DNA of 64,000 nucleotides, taken from positions 20,520,005-20,584,004 of the forward strand of contig JAGTTD010000010.1 in assembly GCA_018398585.1 (NCBI GenBank), in the 5' to 3' direction. Of the stretch, positions 11,006-22,686 are shown in pieces. The translations under genes and the position numbers were made by a program. Position 1 is the first letter of the stretch, and each line of letters opens with the position of its first letter. The notes beneath the pieces were generated by a model. It did not search any database and was not told the origin of the DNA. It saw only the letters and a list, made by a program, of their open reading frames with translations. The stretch is from Simmondsia chinensis (Eukaryota; Streptophyta; Magnoliopsida; Caryophyllales; Simmondsiaceae).

Positions 11006-12099
11006 GGTTAAATAAGGATAACTCATTAAGTACCAATATTTACTTTCCATTTGATACGTATGATGTACAGTTATTATATACGGTTTGTAGATTTAAAAGG
11101 CACACCAACCTTCTTGATATTCGCTCTGTCTACTTACTTGACAGTCACAACAATAACATACCCATCCCTATCAAACCAATATGACATATTCATCATCCTT
11201 GACTCTAGAATATCACGGCATGCTCAGTGCATTGACTTCATCTATTTATATTGCATAAGGTTTGCTCTGGCTGGAAAACAAACGCAGGATAATGAACACC
11301 TTAACCTCATCCCAAATAAGTTATATGTGTCGCCTACGTATTAATTGTGTATATTAAATCAACCTCCCGGAGCTTCGACCGGACATGCCATGCCTGCATC
11401 GAAATATGTCATACACCACACTTTATGGTATTACCAACTAAATACGCACATACGCAGTGGCTAGTCATGATAGGGATATCTTTACCTGCTTACCACATGA
11501 AGCTCAAAATGCTACGAATGCTATTAAGAATGAAGGAACAAAATACTGAAAATACTCTAAGATTCAAGATCCCCATAAGCTCAAATTCTTTTAAACGCTC
11601 CTACACGAATGCAGACGTCCCTCTCCAAACAAACAAAAAGAGAAAAAGTTCTTTTAAAATCCCTAAAAATCGGAGCCTTGCTAAGGTGACAACACGTTAA
11701 ACATCCTGCTTCACGATTAGGCCAAAAGCCCTGGCAAGATTCATGATGAGCCCTACACCCTGATGCGAGTTGTAATGATTTGAACACCTTGCTAAATGCC
11801 AAAGTTCCAATACACAACCTTCTTAGGACATATGCTATGTTAATTTTGGGTAAAAGTCAAAATACACCTGGATGGCAATTAGAAAGAGCCAAAGCATAAC
11901 ACTGAGTACCTCCATCACTTGGGCAAATGTTGCGCACTAACAAGCTATAGTTAAAGATTAATGCGTAATCCACTCCATGGCCGAACTCGGAGTGACCGAA
12001 ATTCAACCATCAAGTGGGGGGACTATATGTTTATAATAATGGCTCAATATTTACTCGACTAGATACCCACGACCAAGAAAGGGCGCCTCAGAATGAGCA

Positions 12100-12290
12100 C
12101 CCCTGAACTGTGTGCTCACGAGCCCACCAACTGGGTATCTAGATTTGGGGGCCCAATTGGGCACCTAGGGGTGGGCTTCAATGGTTGGCCGCCTAACAAC
12201 TGTGGGTGCCCAAAACTTGGGCGTCCAACAACTGTGGGCGCCCAGACCTAGAACCAGCCACCCAACATTTGGGCACCCTATCCTATATGA
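12100..12290. repeat. Cluster of short GC-rich palindromes
   Basis: GCCCAATTGGGC (12151-12162) is a perfect 12-bp palindrome. Nearby blocks of the form GGGTGCCCAAAACTTGGGCG and CAACAACTGTGGGCGCCCAG repeat the motif TTGGGC/GCCCAA in both orientations every 20-40 bp. The surrounding DNA is AT-rich, so the block stands out in composition. Confidence 0.7.
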
Positions 12291-12561
12291 AGTGGGGGAT
12301 TTCTCGTGCCACTCAAGCTCTCTCCCTAGGATAAGCCCCATCCAAGGTAGGCCATCACACGCCTTATCCTCCCATCGTCTTTTGCAATCACCTCTCTGGA
12401 GCAATACTTGCTCAAGCCTCTTATTGCTCTTGGGCTAAGAAATATCAAGTCGGGCGTGTAGTTAGAGCTTGAGTTCCACTCATTCTTATGAACCCCTCCT
12501 CGTACAGAACTCCAATAGAATAAATAAGCACAATAACCAAATTCGTCATAAACAGTTATCA

Positions 12562-13440
12562 TGTTAGGTCCTCCTCAAGGAGAATCTGTCATCTATACAC
12601 TAAGATAACGACATTTTAAGCTTAGCATCTTTAGAAGTTTATCACCCTAACAAGGGTATCAGCCACTCGAGACTCAAGACGGTTGAAGGGTAAAAAGAGC
12701 TCAAGCTTAAAGGAGAGCCAGGTTGCACGATAGGTGGTTTCCAAGCTCTAGATAGTTACTTAGAGCGTTATTTTAGATGTGTGGGCACCAAGCTTAATCC
12801 ACGGGAAAGTGGAGAATGTAGAATGGATTGCAGCTGAAAATGCGGACATGGACTTCAAGAAATATGTTCAAGTACTAAATCAAAGGCACGTTCAATAATC
12901 ATTCATGCGATAAAGGAGTTTGGTGGCCTAACATGGGAAGAAAGTTATGCGGAAATAGGAAGCAACCGTTATTTAGTTTTTCTACAAATATGAGACTTTA
13001 TTGTTGTCCAAAATAAGGACATACACTCATACAAAACTTCTTCAAGTTTACTTTAGAACACACTTGTGCTTTTTACCAAGGATCAGCGTAACTTAGATTT
13101 GTCTAGCATAGCGTAGATCTTGCTATACTTGCTTTTTCAGTAATCTAGAGCTTCGGGCATCAAGTATGAACATTCTATTTGAATATATTATGAAATTCGA
13201 TCTTGAGAGCTTTAACGGCCAAGGTTTTGCCTCGATTGTGTTGATTGTACTCTAGGGACCCGAATTCAATTTGCTCCATCTAAATCTTATCAGACCTAAA
13301 ATCATTCCAGTTATTATAAGTCAAGGGTGCTGTGCTTAAAAACCTGATTGACTCGAGCTTGTGAGTGGACTGCTAAGTTCTTAGGTTTGTCTCCACCCTA
13401 GTTCCTAACTTTTAAGTGTACTAGTAATGGTGTCCTTTGG
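12562..13440 (+). repeat. Old repeat, left copy (probable LTR)
   Basis: It begins TGTTAGGTCC and matches 14186-15126 over its whole length with many mismatches and indels. Shared blocks include CACAAGGAGAAT-like, GATAGGTGGTTTCCAAGCTC, TTATTTAGTTTTTCTA and CAAAACTTCTTCAAG. The pair flanks a Ty3-like gag fragment, so it is probably the LTR pair of an old element. The right end is uncertain. Confidence 0.55.
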
Positions 13441-13617
13441 CCCTACTCCATCACTGTGACAGCCTCTTAAGTTAGGCCCATATGCCTTTAATTTTCAATC
13501 AAAAATATTAAAAATCCACGAAACAATATCTAAAAAAAGTCTTCTCAATTGAAACATAAGCATAACTCGCGGAATAACCGAAGTTAGATACACAAAAATA
13601 TGCCAACCTTTTCTCCA

Positions 13618-13710
13618 AGAATGGTGAGTGGTTAAGGTAAAAGATGTATGGTTTGAATTTAGGCCCACTCCCTAGTCGCGGTGTGTCCCTTTATTATGTT
13701 TATTTACATT
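13618..13710 (+). repeat. Possible degenerate tRNA-derived SINE
   Basis: ATGGTGAGTGGTTAAGG resembles a pol III A box of Ser/Leu-type tRNA-derived SINEs. About 20 bases later TGGTTTGAATTTAGGC resembles a decayed B box, followed by CCCACTCCC and a T-rich tail. Only one copy is seen, so this is a weak call. Confidence 0.3.
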
Positions 13711-13764
13711 CGCATTTACAACAACCACATCACACTCATTAACAAATAAATATAGCAAATACTA

Positions 13765-13983
13765 GGTGAATCTCTGAAAGATTATATAAACAGGTTCAAA
13801 AGAGCGAGGTTGAAGTGCATGGTGGCTCTTTCTGAAGTTGAATATGCCATGTTAACCATGAATTGCTTTGATATTGAATATAGGAAGAAGTTCAAAGGTT
13901 CAAACATCACAACACTCCTGCCGCTGGCTGAATGTGCCATTCGGCATGAGGTTGTTTTAAAAGAAGAAAGCCTAAAAAAATAG
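13765..13983 (+). pseudogene. Ty3-type gag fragment
   Basis: This is a 72-codon open stretch without a start: GESLKDYINRFKRARLKC, then LSEVEYAMLTMNCFDIEYRKKF and ITTLLPLAECAIRHEVVLKE, ending TAG at 13981. It matches the retrotransposon gag domain pattern in which ESLKDYINRF opens the helical core and LRKKF-like residues close it. The downstream frame (about 13985-14164) stays open but is not recognised. The rest of the element is lost. Confidence 0.6.
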
Positions 13984-14185
13984 TGTGTATGGAACCTACA
14001 TACACAACTTTATTGACAACGATGAAGGTCCTCCATTGGATGTCACTAAGTACATCAAGGGACCTCCTATGCTCTGCAATCCATTGGTCAAGAAGGATAT
14101 CAAAGCAAAGTGGTTATATTGTTTACACCCTAAATTCGACGGAGCTAGGAAGATGCCATTTTGAGCAAGCTACAACGTGCTCAAC

Positions 14186-15126
14186 ACGTAAGGTCCACCA
14201 CAAGGAGAATTAGGCCTTTAGGTGCTAAAGTAATAGCATCTCGAGCCTAGCATCTTGAAATGATTATCATCCAATTAAGGGTATCAACCACTAGAGGCTC
14301 GAGATGGTCGAACAGTAAAGGGAGCTTGAGCTCAAGGGAATACCAAGAAGGCTGCAAGATAGGTGGTTTCCAAGCTCGAAACAGTTACTAGGAGAGCCAT
14401 CTTAGATACTTGGCCACCAAGCTCTATCCAAGAAAATGTGGGGCTTCTAGAAGGCACTTCAGCTAGAAATTCGGAAATGGGCTCAAACGAATTCCCTTCA
14501 AAACGGAATCATGGACACATTCTTTGATCATTCATGCACAAGAAAGTGCTTAGTGGCCTGATGTGGAGACAAAATGCCTCAAAATAAGGAGGCGGCCAAT
14601 ATTTAGTTTTTCTATGAATAAGGGACTTTATGACAGCCCAAATAAGTAGTCAGACTCACTACAAAACTTCTTCAAGATTTTTTTTTTAGTGGCACACTTG
14701 TGCTCTTTTCTTAGGAGTAGCGTAACTTAAGGTCTCTTAGCTTTTCATAAAATTTTTGTACTTACATCGTTAGTAATACAGTCTTTTCGGCTTTAAGTAT
14801 GAGCTTCCTACTTTAATCTATTCCCAAACTTTAAGAAGTTGAGAATTGACGCTCCAGTTTAAGACTTCAACAACAAAGGCTTGACCTTGATTCTGTTTGT
14901 CTTAATACTACTACCACTGCTTGATACGTCAGTTCAACTTAGGTTTGCGCCATTGATTAAGGCTTTGATAGCCAAGGTTTTACATTGTTTATTCTAGTCC
15001 TAATTCAGTAAGCTAAACACGGTTTGCTCCACCTTAAACTGTTTAGACCTTAACTCACTTGATTTATTATTAGCCAAGGGTGTCAGGCTTAAAAGCCTGA
15101 TTGACACAGGCTTGTAAGTGGACTTA
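14186..15126 (+). repeat. Old repeat, right copy (probable LTR), cut at 15127
   Basis: This is the diverged partner of 12562-13440, about 940 bp long. It stops exactly where the Athila-like LTR begins with TGATGC at 15127. Between the two copies lies about 0.75 kb with the gag fragment, far too short for a full Ty3 element. Confidence 0.55.
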
Positions 15127-16651
15127 TGATGCTTTTTACTTTGAGTTTGCTTAGCAAGTGCACTAAATCATATTAAGTAATAAAGAGTGAGTAGAGTATC
15201 GTTAACCGAAATTTAAAGTTTTTGATATGGAACAAAACAAAATAAAAAACAACAATGGTTACTAATTTAAAAAAAGGCTATGCTGATTTTTAGAAGATTT
15301 TTATGATTTAATAAGATCCAAGGCGTCTGATTTCACCAAGTTGCATCAATACGCCTTTCTATTCTCGATATTGAAGTTGTTATTACGTGTTGATGGTCGA
15401 AAACATAGCAACATTTAGCATGCACTTTTACATATTAACTCATCAATCTCTTGCATGAATTTAAATAAGAAAAGAGTTTTGAAGATCCATGGTTTTCACT
15501 TACGACAACACAAATCGCGTTAATCTCTCTCGAGCATTCGCTCAGTTTATGGTATTTATCACCATAATAATCATCATAAATCTCCTCTCACACTCATTCT
15601 GAATCATTATAGGCTTTGTATGGTGATCAAGCATTCAAAACTCAAGAAGAACAATGACAAACACTCAAATAGTGCAATAAACAAATTTTGAAAACGTCAA
15701 ATTAAAAGAGAGCGTATATTACAACTTAGGCTACATCATAGCCTAGAAACACAGGAAAAAAAAAAACAAAATTAAGACAAAATTCGTGAACTTTAAAGAA
15801 GAAAAGGATAGAAAGAAATTAAAATTGCAAAATTACAAAGTAAACTTTCCTTCCTTACTTCTTCTTCTTCCTCTTGGTTTTCCTCCCTTTGTCTCTACTT
15901 CCTATTTGGTTTTTTTTTTGCTGGATGAGATCCGAAAAGACCTCCCGTGCATACCTATTTATAGTATTTTAAGTTGGGATTACTTAAAGTGAACAATATT
16001 GCGAGCTTAAAGCGCATTGCACCTCCCTGCAGCTATTGCCGCCCATTTCTACAAACTTCCATCCACTTGATGTTTCCTCCCAATCTTTTTTTCTTTGACT
16101 ATGCAAAATCAGTCTTGACATCATCTTGGACATGTTAATGAATTGCATAATCCATCCTTGCACTTGATTTGTTCATTTTGGCACCCAAATTTGCAAGTTG
16201 AAATGAATTTTGCAAGCTTCTTGTACATTCTCTGCAGCTGCTGTTCTTGCTTATTTTTCATCATTTTTTTGTGCCTTTGCAGCCAAAACCTAAGCCTTGA
16301 CATCAAGTTGGATGTGTTCTTGAAGTGATTATGAAGTTCTTGCATTTGATTTTCTTGAATTGCTGCTCAAAATTTGCAAATTGTTCATGTTCTTGAGTTT
16401 CCTCGCTTTAGCTGTGTAAAAATGTTGTATCTAGCCCCTTTTTTGCTTTTGTTTGATGTATCTTGCATTCATTTGTTAATTTTGATGATAATACCTAGCA
16501 ATATTTAGCACAAAATGAGTGTTTTTTCACAAAAATGGCAATAGAAGCGAAAAAGAGTAAAAGCTAGCAATATGAATAAATATTTGATGTATAATGGTTA
16601 GAAAATGAAATACAATGATATGAATAATTATGTACTAAATTGTACTTGTCA
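15127..16651 (-). repeat. Athila-like LTR1 (3' LTR of unit 1)
   Basis: It is a 1.5-kb LTR with ends TGATGC and TTGTCA in plus coordinates. A TATAAATA box is on the minus strand at 15956-15963. Compared with LTR2 it lacks about 60 bp just after GAGTATCGTT. The adjoining internal end carries a purine tract: minus strand AAGTTTGGGGG. Confidence 0.82.
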
Positions 16652-18589
16652 AAATACCCCCAAACTTAAATCTTTCTCATCCTTGAGCAATGCTAAAGAT
16701 TTATCAAAATTCAAAGCAAGACTACTTCTAATTGAAAAGAGTGACCAAGACTCAAAGTTGTAAAGTTCTAAGGGTAAAACAATCTTTTCAAAGAAAAAAT
16801 CCATCAATCACCTAGGTAACCAAATTCAAAAGTTGGCTAAGCGTATTAAGTTTGTCCAGTCTTTCGAATCTCAAGATAATCAAATCAAATAGAAGACAAA
16901 AATCATGCCACTCATAACAAGACTTCTAGAGTTTGCCCAAAACTAAAATTATTCACCAAATTTTCTCTTCCTTTATTTATTTATTTATTTATGGTGCTCA
17001 ATTCCTTATTAGCTTTCTAGGTACCCCTTATAGCGAGCATTCAATGCGACAGCTCCCGTTTCAGTTGGCCCAAGGTACCAGGTGTTGAAACACCCCTACA
17101 AATCTACTTGCTCTATGTACCAAGGTACAAAACCATCACACCATCGCACATATCCAAATGATAGATGTTTTTAACAGGATAGTGGTGCTTAGAGATACCT
17201 CCCTCAAAATTTTTTATTTTATTATATATATATATATATTTTTTTTTTCTCCTTTTCTCATATTTTTCTTTCGACGCAGGCATAACTCTACAAATTCTAA
17301 TATGCAGATGATAATCTTGGCGCAATCCATTCAAAATTTAGCATCTTTTAATCAGAAAGAAAGGTAAAACAGCCATGCTAAATAGTAAACTCAAATACCA
17401 CGGTTTTATCAAGATAGTGCCTTTGAACAGATCTTGTTTTGCAATTAGAACATAAAAGCAATTGATTCTCAGGTTATTCAAATCTAATAGAAGTAAACAA
17501 GCTAAAAAGGGTAGAAACATTTCCTAAAAAGTATGATGTTAAGATCTCCAAAAAAAAATGTTATGGTTTTATATTGGTTCAAAATATGCAAGAAAAATTT
17601 AAAAGACTACCTATTTAAACTATAGAAAATGCAAAATCTTTTTATTGGACGACACTTTCTACATCCCTATACAAAGGCCCCGAACTTTGGGAGGCCCTAA
17701 TGCCGACTCTAAAATATAAAACAAAGCCAGATAAGTCGACTTTTCGAAACATTTTGTTCAAAATTTAGAAAATGTGACAAAATGTCTCTCTCACCCGGAA
17801 ACTTAAAGTTAACATTGTCCGCAATGTTCAAATGAATACAAAGAACGAAGCAGTAGGTGAGATACTTCCCAGGTTTGAGGATTGCTTTTTGATGGTGAAA
17901 ATTGTTATCAGGTTAGCCCCAAACTTGTTTCAAAAACCGGTTTGAACAAAATATATAAAAACAAGCAAGAATAATAAAAATGAAAGAAAAATAAGATAAA
18001 CGAAGTAAAGAAAGAGACACTTGGGTTGCCTCTCTAGAAGCCCTTAAGTTGTAGCCGTTAGCTTGACTTTTGACGATGACCTGTCCTGTGTCTTAAAGGA
18101 GAATGGAGTTTCCTCCATCCACACTCAATGACCATTTTCTTCCTTGGATCCTCCGTGTACCCTTCTTTATACGACCACCTCCATCTTCTCGAATGATGGG
18201 TTCTTTGAGCCTGATGTGCCACTAGTTGAATTTCTTTTTTCTAATTTGTGTGCATTTCTTCACCGATTTGTCCTTTGCTCCGAAAGCCTCTAACTTCGTT
18301 AGACAAGCTTGGCACTCTATTTCGATCATTGGTGGTGGTGGGTCAGTTAAGATAGGTTTGGTCATTGGTGGCGATGGGTCAATCAAGGGGGTTATGTCAC
18401 ATTGAGGCTGTTCTTCTAATGTGTTCTCATCCCTCTGTATTATGGCGCTAGTTTGTTCACGTAGGACGGTGACAGTATTGCTAGGCAGGGAATCGTTTGA
18501 CCTCTCAAAAAGTTCCTCTAATGTAGTCTCTACTTGAGTTTCTAAATTTGGGATGGAGGCCTATTTGTTTCTAAAGTTAGCCTTGGTTT

Positions 18590-19020
18590 CTTGAATTACC
18601 TGCATGAACTCCCTAAATACTGCTTCTAAGTCATACTTCTTTTCTTGAGACGGATAAGTGGGTGACCAAGGTGCTTCATGTTGGTTCCAAGAAAAGTTAA
18701 GAGGGGTTCATCCATCTTGGACTGTAGGTGCTACAGTAAGGGTTGAATTGGGCTTGTTGATAATTTAACATGTAGTTTTCTTGTTCAAAATTCAATGAGG
18801 AAAAATTGTTATGCACTTGGCATTCGATACTAGCATGGTTACCAGCACAAAATTCACATCTAGAAATATGAACAAAATTTATATTATCTAGTTGTTTTTG
18901 AATTAGTGAGAGTTGAGCAGATAATGCATTATTTTCATGAATTCACAGTGGTCTTCTTGGGACAGTTTGGTATTAAAGTTTCATATAGTTGTTGGATGCT
19001 ATCACCTCTAGCAAAACTAT
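18590..19020 (-). pseudogene. Athila-like gag C-terminal part, unit 1
   Basis: The minus strand encodes HSFARGDSIQQLYE near 19010, a full CCHC zinc knuckle CEFCAGNHASIEC (about 18830-18880), then NYQQAQFNPY-like and TYSPRWMNP-like residues. These are the nucleocapsid and the NPYSNTYNPGWRNHPNFSW-type tail of Athila gag. Frames shift between the blocks, and the capsid N-terminus is missing. Confidence 0.7.
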
Positions 19021-19518
19021 GTTAAATGTTTAGAAAAGAAAAATAAGTTAAAAGGGCGGTAAAAATAATGAGAAAGAACCAAAATACTACAACATAATAC
19101 AAAGCTAATTTGACAACTTATAATACAACAATCTAAAACAAAAACCTAACAAAAGGAAAAATTTGACAAAAACCAAAGAAGGATAGCACTAATGTTGGGA
19201 AAAACATGAAAACATAATTTAACTTTCAAAAATTTACCAAAGTTAACTTATAAGTAAAAGAAAGATGAAAATAAAGATAAAACCCAAGAAAAACAACAAA
19301 ATAAAACAAACTTAACAAAAACTTAATAAAAACAAAATTTTAGGGAGTGGGTGATATACGAAAATAAAAATAACCTTACAAATAACATCAAGTAGATGAA
19401 ATAAATGAAAGAAACGAAACTTCTTCTTCAAACTTAAACAAAATTTGCAAGCTATAACAAACAACTTAAAATTAGTACCAGAACTAGTTGGTATCGATAT
19501 CACTCAAATATGAACAAT

Positions 19519-19535
19519 GCCCGGCAACGGCGCCA
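19519..19535 (-). promoter_or_regulatory. Primer-binding site of Athila-like unit 1
   Basis: The minus strand reads TGGCGCCGTTGCCGGGC, which matches the tRNA-Asp-type primer site typical of Athila elements except at the last base. It lies about six bases inside LTR2. Confidence 0.85.
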
Positions 19536-20104
19536 AAAACTTGATGCTTTTTACTATGTATTTGCTTAGCAAGTGCAGTATATCGTATCAAGTAATAAAG
19601 AGTGAGTAGAGTATCGTTCCCACGAGGATTGTTATTGAATGAGTACCGAAATTAGTAGTTTCAGCACCACTTGAAAGACCGAAATTTAAAGTTTTTGATA
19701 TGAAACAAAGAAAAATAAAAAAGAACAATAATGGTTAATGATTGTGTGAAAGGGTGTGCTAATTTTTAGAAGATGTTTATGATTTAATAAGATCAAAGGC
19801 ATCCGAGTTAACCTAATTGAATCAACACAACATTCTATTCCCAATATTAAGGTTGTCGTTATGTGTTGATGGTCGAAAACCCTAATTTGACAAATATGAT
19901 CTCCCAAGCAACATTTAGCATGCTCTTTTACATATTAAGTCATCAATTTCTTGCATGAATTTAAAAAAGAATAGAGTTTTGAAGATCCATGGTTTTCACT
20001 TAAGACCATACAAATTGCGTTAATCTCTCTTGAACATTTGCTCAATTTATGGTATTTATCACCATAGGACTCATTACGAATTATCATAGGCTTTGTATGG
20101 TGAT

Positions 20105-20539
20105 TGTTACAAATTAATAAAAATTTACTTGTAATTCATTTAATTTTTAGTATTACTTACAAGTTTTAGTCCTTATATTGTAATAGGTAGATTAATACAT
20201 TTGGACAGCATATCTGGCGCCCAAATATCAGATTCTGCACAGCTCATTATGCGTGCGGGGAATCTGTTAGTTGCAAAGACGGGAAATGCGGTTATACAAG
20301 AGTTTTGGGAGGTAAAATGCATCAGTCCAGCTTGGCACTTTTCTTTTGGGTTTAAATTGCATAAATTCAGTGCTTATGAATGTAATTGATCATCCAATGA
20401 AATTAATACAATTCCCTTATGGAAAAATTTTTATTTTCTCATCCCCTTCTCTATACTTCTCATCCCCTTCAATTCTTTTTCTCATCTCAAATTCTCTTCT
20501 ACAGGGTTAGGTTTCCAAATTAATTTTGGGAACTTAACA
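20105..20539 (+). repeat. 5' LTR of element A
   Basis: It runs from TGTTACAAATTAAT to GGAACTTAACA. It contains TCTGGCGCCC (about 20213) and GACGGGAAA (20278-20286), one base off the E2F-like motif intact in the 3' LTR. The pyrimidine-rich U5 holds three TCTCATC blocks. Confidence 0.95.
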
Positions 20540-20541
20540 AT

Positions 20542-20553
20542 TGGTATCAGAGC
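20542..20553 (+). promoter_or_regulatory. Primer-binding site of element A
   Basis: TGGTATCAGAGC starts two bases after the LTR and is an exact match to the complement of the plant initiator-Met tRNA 3' end. Confidence 0.92.
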
Positions 20554-20610
20554 TGGTTTTATCAATCAAAACCTTGATTAAGCAAGCTTAAACACAAACA
20601 AAAAAAAAAT

Positions 20611-21963
20611 TTGACCGACGGGGTTAGAACAAGATCAGGAGCTGGTGGTGGTGCGGTTTCGGTTCTTGATGCTCCAAATGATAGAAATCAGGAACTTCGT
20701 GACTAGATAAAGAACATGAAGGCCAAGTTTGGTCAAGAATTTGCTGAAATTAAGCAACAAAGTGCCGAGAGTAGAAGCCAAACCGAGAGTATTCATCAAA
20801 TTCTGAAAATATTGATGGAAAAAGATGAAAAGAAAGAACATCGGCTGCAACAATTGGAGAAACGACTTGAAAATTTACAAGATCAGATGACCAAGCACAA
20901 AGAATCAAGTGTGGACGCAATTTTAAAGCCAACGAGCCAGATTTTTCCTCAAAACCGATCTGAGCAGAAGCAACCCAGTGAAAGACAGAGCTTTGAACCT
21001 ACACGAGACCCGGGTAAAACACCAGAAATTCAGACCACTGTAGGGCCATCTACCTACATCAGACCAGCTGAATCTAAGCCTTTGCAACGTGATCTTGATG
21101 TGAAAATTCTGGATCGAGTCTCAAACTTTGAGAAAAATGGATCTACAGCAGCACAAAAACCCCCTGACAGTCAGCCTCGACTGTCAAGTGCTCACCCGGA
21201 TGCAGCAGCTGATGAAATCGAACCTGTTGTGAGACCACCAGAACGTTGTTATCAGCAAAGAACTGAGTCCAGTGAGAACACCTTGAGTGGCAGAAGCAGC
21301 TCGTACCGACAGCCGAGGGTGGAGATCGACCCTTTCGATGGGAAGCAACCGGAATCGTGGTTAAGGAGATGTGATCGTTTCTTCTTATACTACAATGTAC
21401 CGGAGGAGGAGAAGCTCCAACTCGTAGCAGTACACTTACATGGAGATCAGGAGGTTTCGTATTACAGTTTGTTGAAATCCAAACCAAATCTGTCTTGGGG
21501 CCAATTCGTAGAGGAGATGTGTGAGCGGTATGGAGAAGGAGAATCTACCGATGTAGGGATAGCTTTAATAAGCTAGCCCAAACATCAACCGTGAGAGAGT
21601 ATATGCTCCGATTCGAGAACTTGAGAGAAAATTTGATATCCGTTTTGACCATTGCTCCCGAAGATGCCGAGTCCTACTATGTGTCATGTTTTGTGAGTGG
21701 ACTTAAGCCTAGGATCAAAAACATGGTGAAAAGCCATTGGTCCCAAGACTTTGCCCAGCGCATACAACAAGGCAAAATTGATAGAAGCAACTCAAGTCCC
21801 TTCTTATGACAAAGGGAAGCACTCGGCCAGCAGAAAGCCGAGACCCCCCCTGCAGCAGAACAAGGCTTACAGCAGCAAAAGCAGTGATAGGTTATCAGCT
21901 AGACTTTGTTTTTGATGCAACCAACCGTATCAACCCGGGCATAAGTGCAAATCACAAGCACTT
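20611..21963 (+). pseudogene. gag of element A (broken)
   Basis: The expected start codon is TTG (20611), followed by the signature TDGVRTRSGAGGG. An in-frame TAG (20704) follows, then a long coiled, Gln/Glu-rich stretch. The capsid core has VEIDPFDGKQPESWLRRCD (about 21320), LHGDQEVSYYSLL and MCERYGEGESTDV. A one-base deletion near 21556 breaks the frame, which resumes as DSFNKLAQTSTVREYML. The zinc knuckle is CNQPYQPGHKC (about 21915-21950) and its first Cys pair is interrupted by a TGA. At least one more frame change lies near 21750. Confidence 0.9.
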
Positions 21964-22686
21964 ATGCATGTAAAAGGGAGCCGGGCACCTGCAGAAAATG
22001 AGGCTGATAGTGACGAATCAGATGCTGAACCAGAAGATACCGAATGCATTTTACAAGGCTGCTCAAGTGATGATGAGGTCGAAATTTCCATGAAGGCTCT
22101 AACCGGAAGCGGAGCTCATAACATGATAAAAATCAAAGGACGGGCTGGGAAACACTCCATTATTATCCTCATTGATAGTGGAAGCACTCACAGTTTCGTT
22201 GATCTGAAGTTAATTAAGAAGGTCAAGCACAAAGTGACGAAAACTCACCCGTTGGCGGTTATGGTAGCGGATGGGAATTCTTTGACAACACAAAACAGAT
22301 GCATAGCCTTCACCTTTGATTTCCGAGTGATTCCTTTGGGTGGTTGTGACATGGTGCTCGGAGTAGATTGGATGAGGACCTTCAACCCGATTGTCTTCGA
22401 CTTCGATAAAATGACCGTGGCTTTTGAGGATCATGGCACCAAGGTATCTTTGCAAGTCATGTCTAAGGAAGCTCAGCTCAAGTTGATCGAGGCAAAGGAT
22501 GTGCAAGGTGGAATTAAAAAGAAGGCGATACAATGGATCGGGCAATTATTCATGGTGAGATCGGTTATGCAGCAACCGATTCACCCTCCTGCTGTTCAGA
22601 TTTTAATTGACGAGTTCGGGGACATCTTCGAAGAGCCTAAGAGCCTCCCACCTCAAAGAAGTTTGGATCAAGCCATACCTTTGTGA
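21964..22686 (+). pseudogene. Protease of element A
   Basis: It is the pepsin-like retroviral protease domain of pol. The catalytic LIDSGSTHSFVD is intact, followed by VMVADGN and the second block LGGCDMVLGVDWM. An acidic linker precedes it. The tail EEPKSLPPQRSLDQAIPL is the usual link into RT, and there the frame meets TGA (22684-22686), probably from CGA. RT continues in the same frame after that stop. Confidence 0.9.

Larger units (their letters stand above)
10276..12561. other. Unassigned region, possibly copia LTR plus older repeat
   Basis: I recognise no gene here. The left part should include the copia 5' LTR, but its outer boundary has no partner copy to define it. The stretch holds a 49-bp minisatellite (10784-11005) and a GC-rich palindrome cluster (12100-12290). 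Short open frames such as 11347-11700 show no motif, domain or homologue within the window and are probably chance. Confidence 0.5.
16652..19541 (-). other. Athila-like internal region 1, mostly non-coding
   Basis: It runs from the primer site at its right end to the purine tract at its left. Apart from the gag fragment (about 18590-19020) it holds an A-rich 5' leader (19020-19515) and a long 3' part (16652-18590) with decayed, stop-filled translation. No pol motif is found. It aligns nearly end to end with internal region 2. Confidence 0.75.

Noticed and set aside
11347..11700. 117-codon plus frame
   Set aside because: It has no recognised motif and no similar frame elsewhere in the window. 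Nearby DNA is non-coding repeat.
12165..12404. Overlapping open frames on both strands (12165-12404 minus, 12181-12438 plus)
   Set aside because: They are open because of the palindrome cluster. No conserved residues and no domain.
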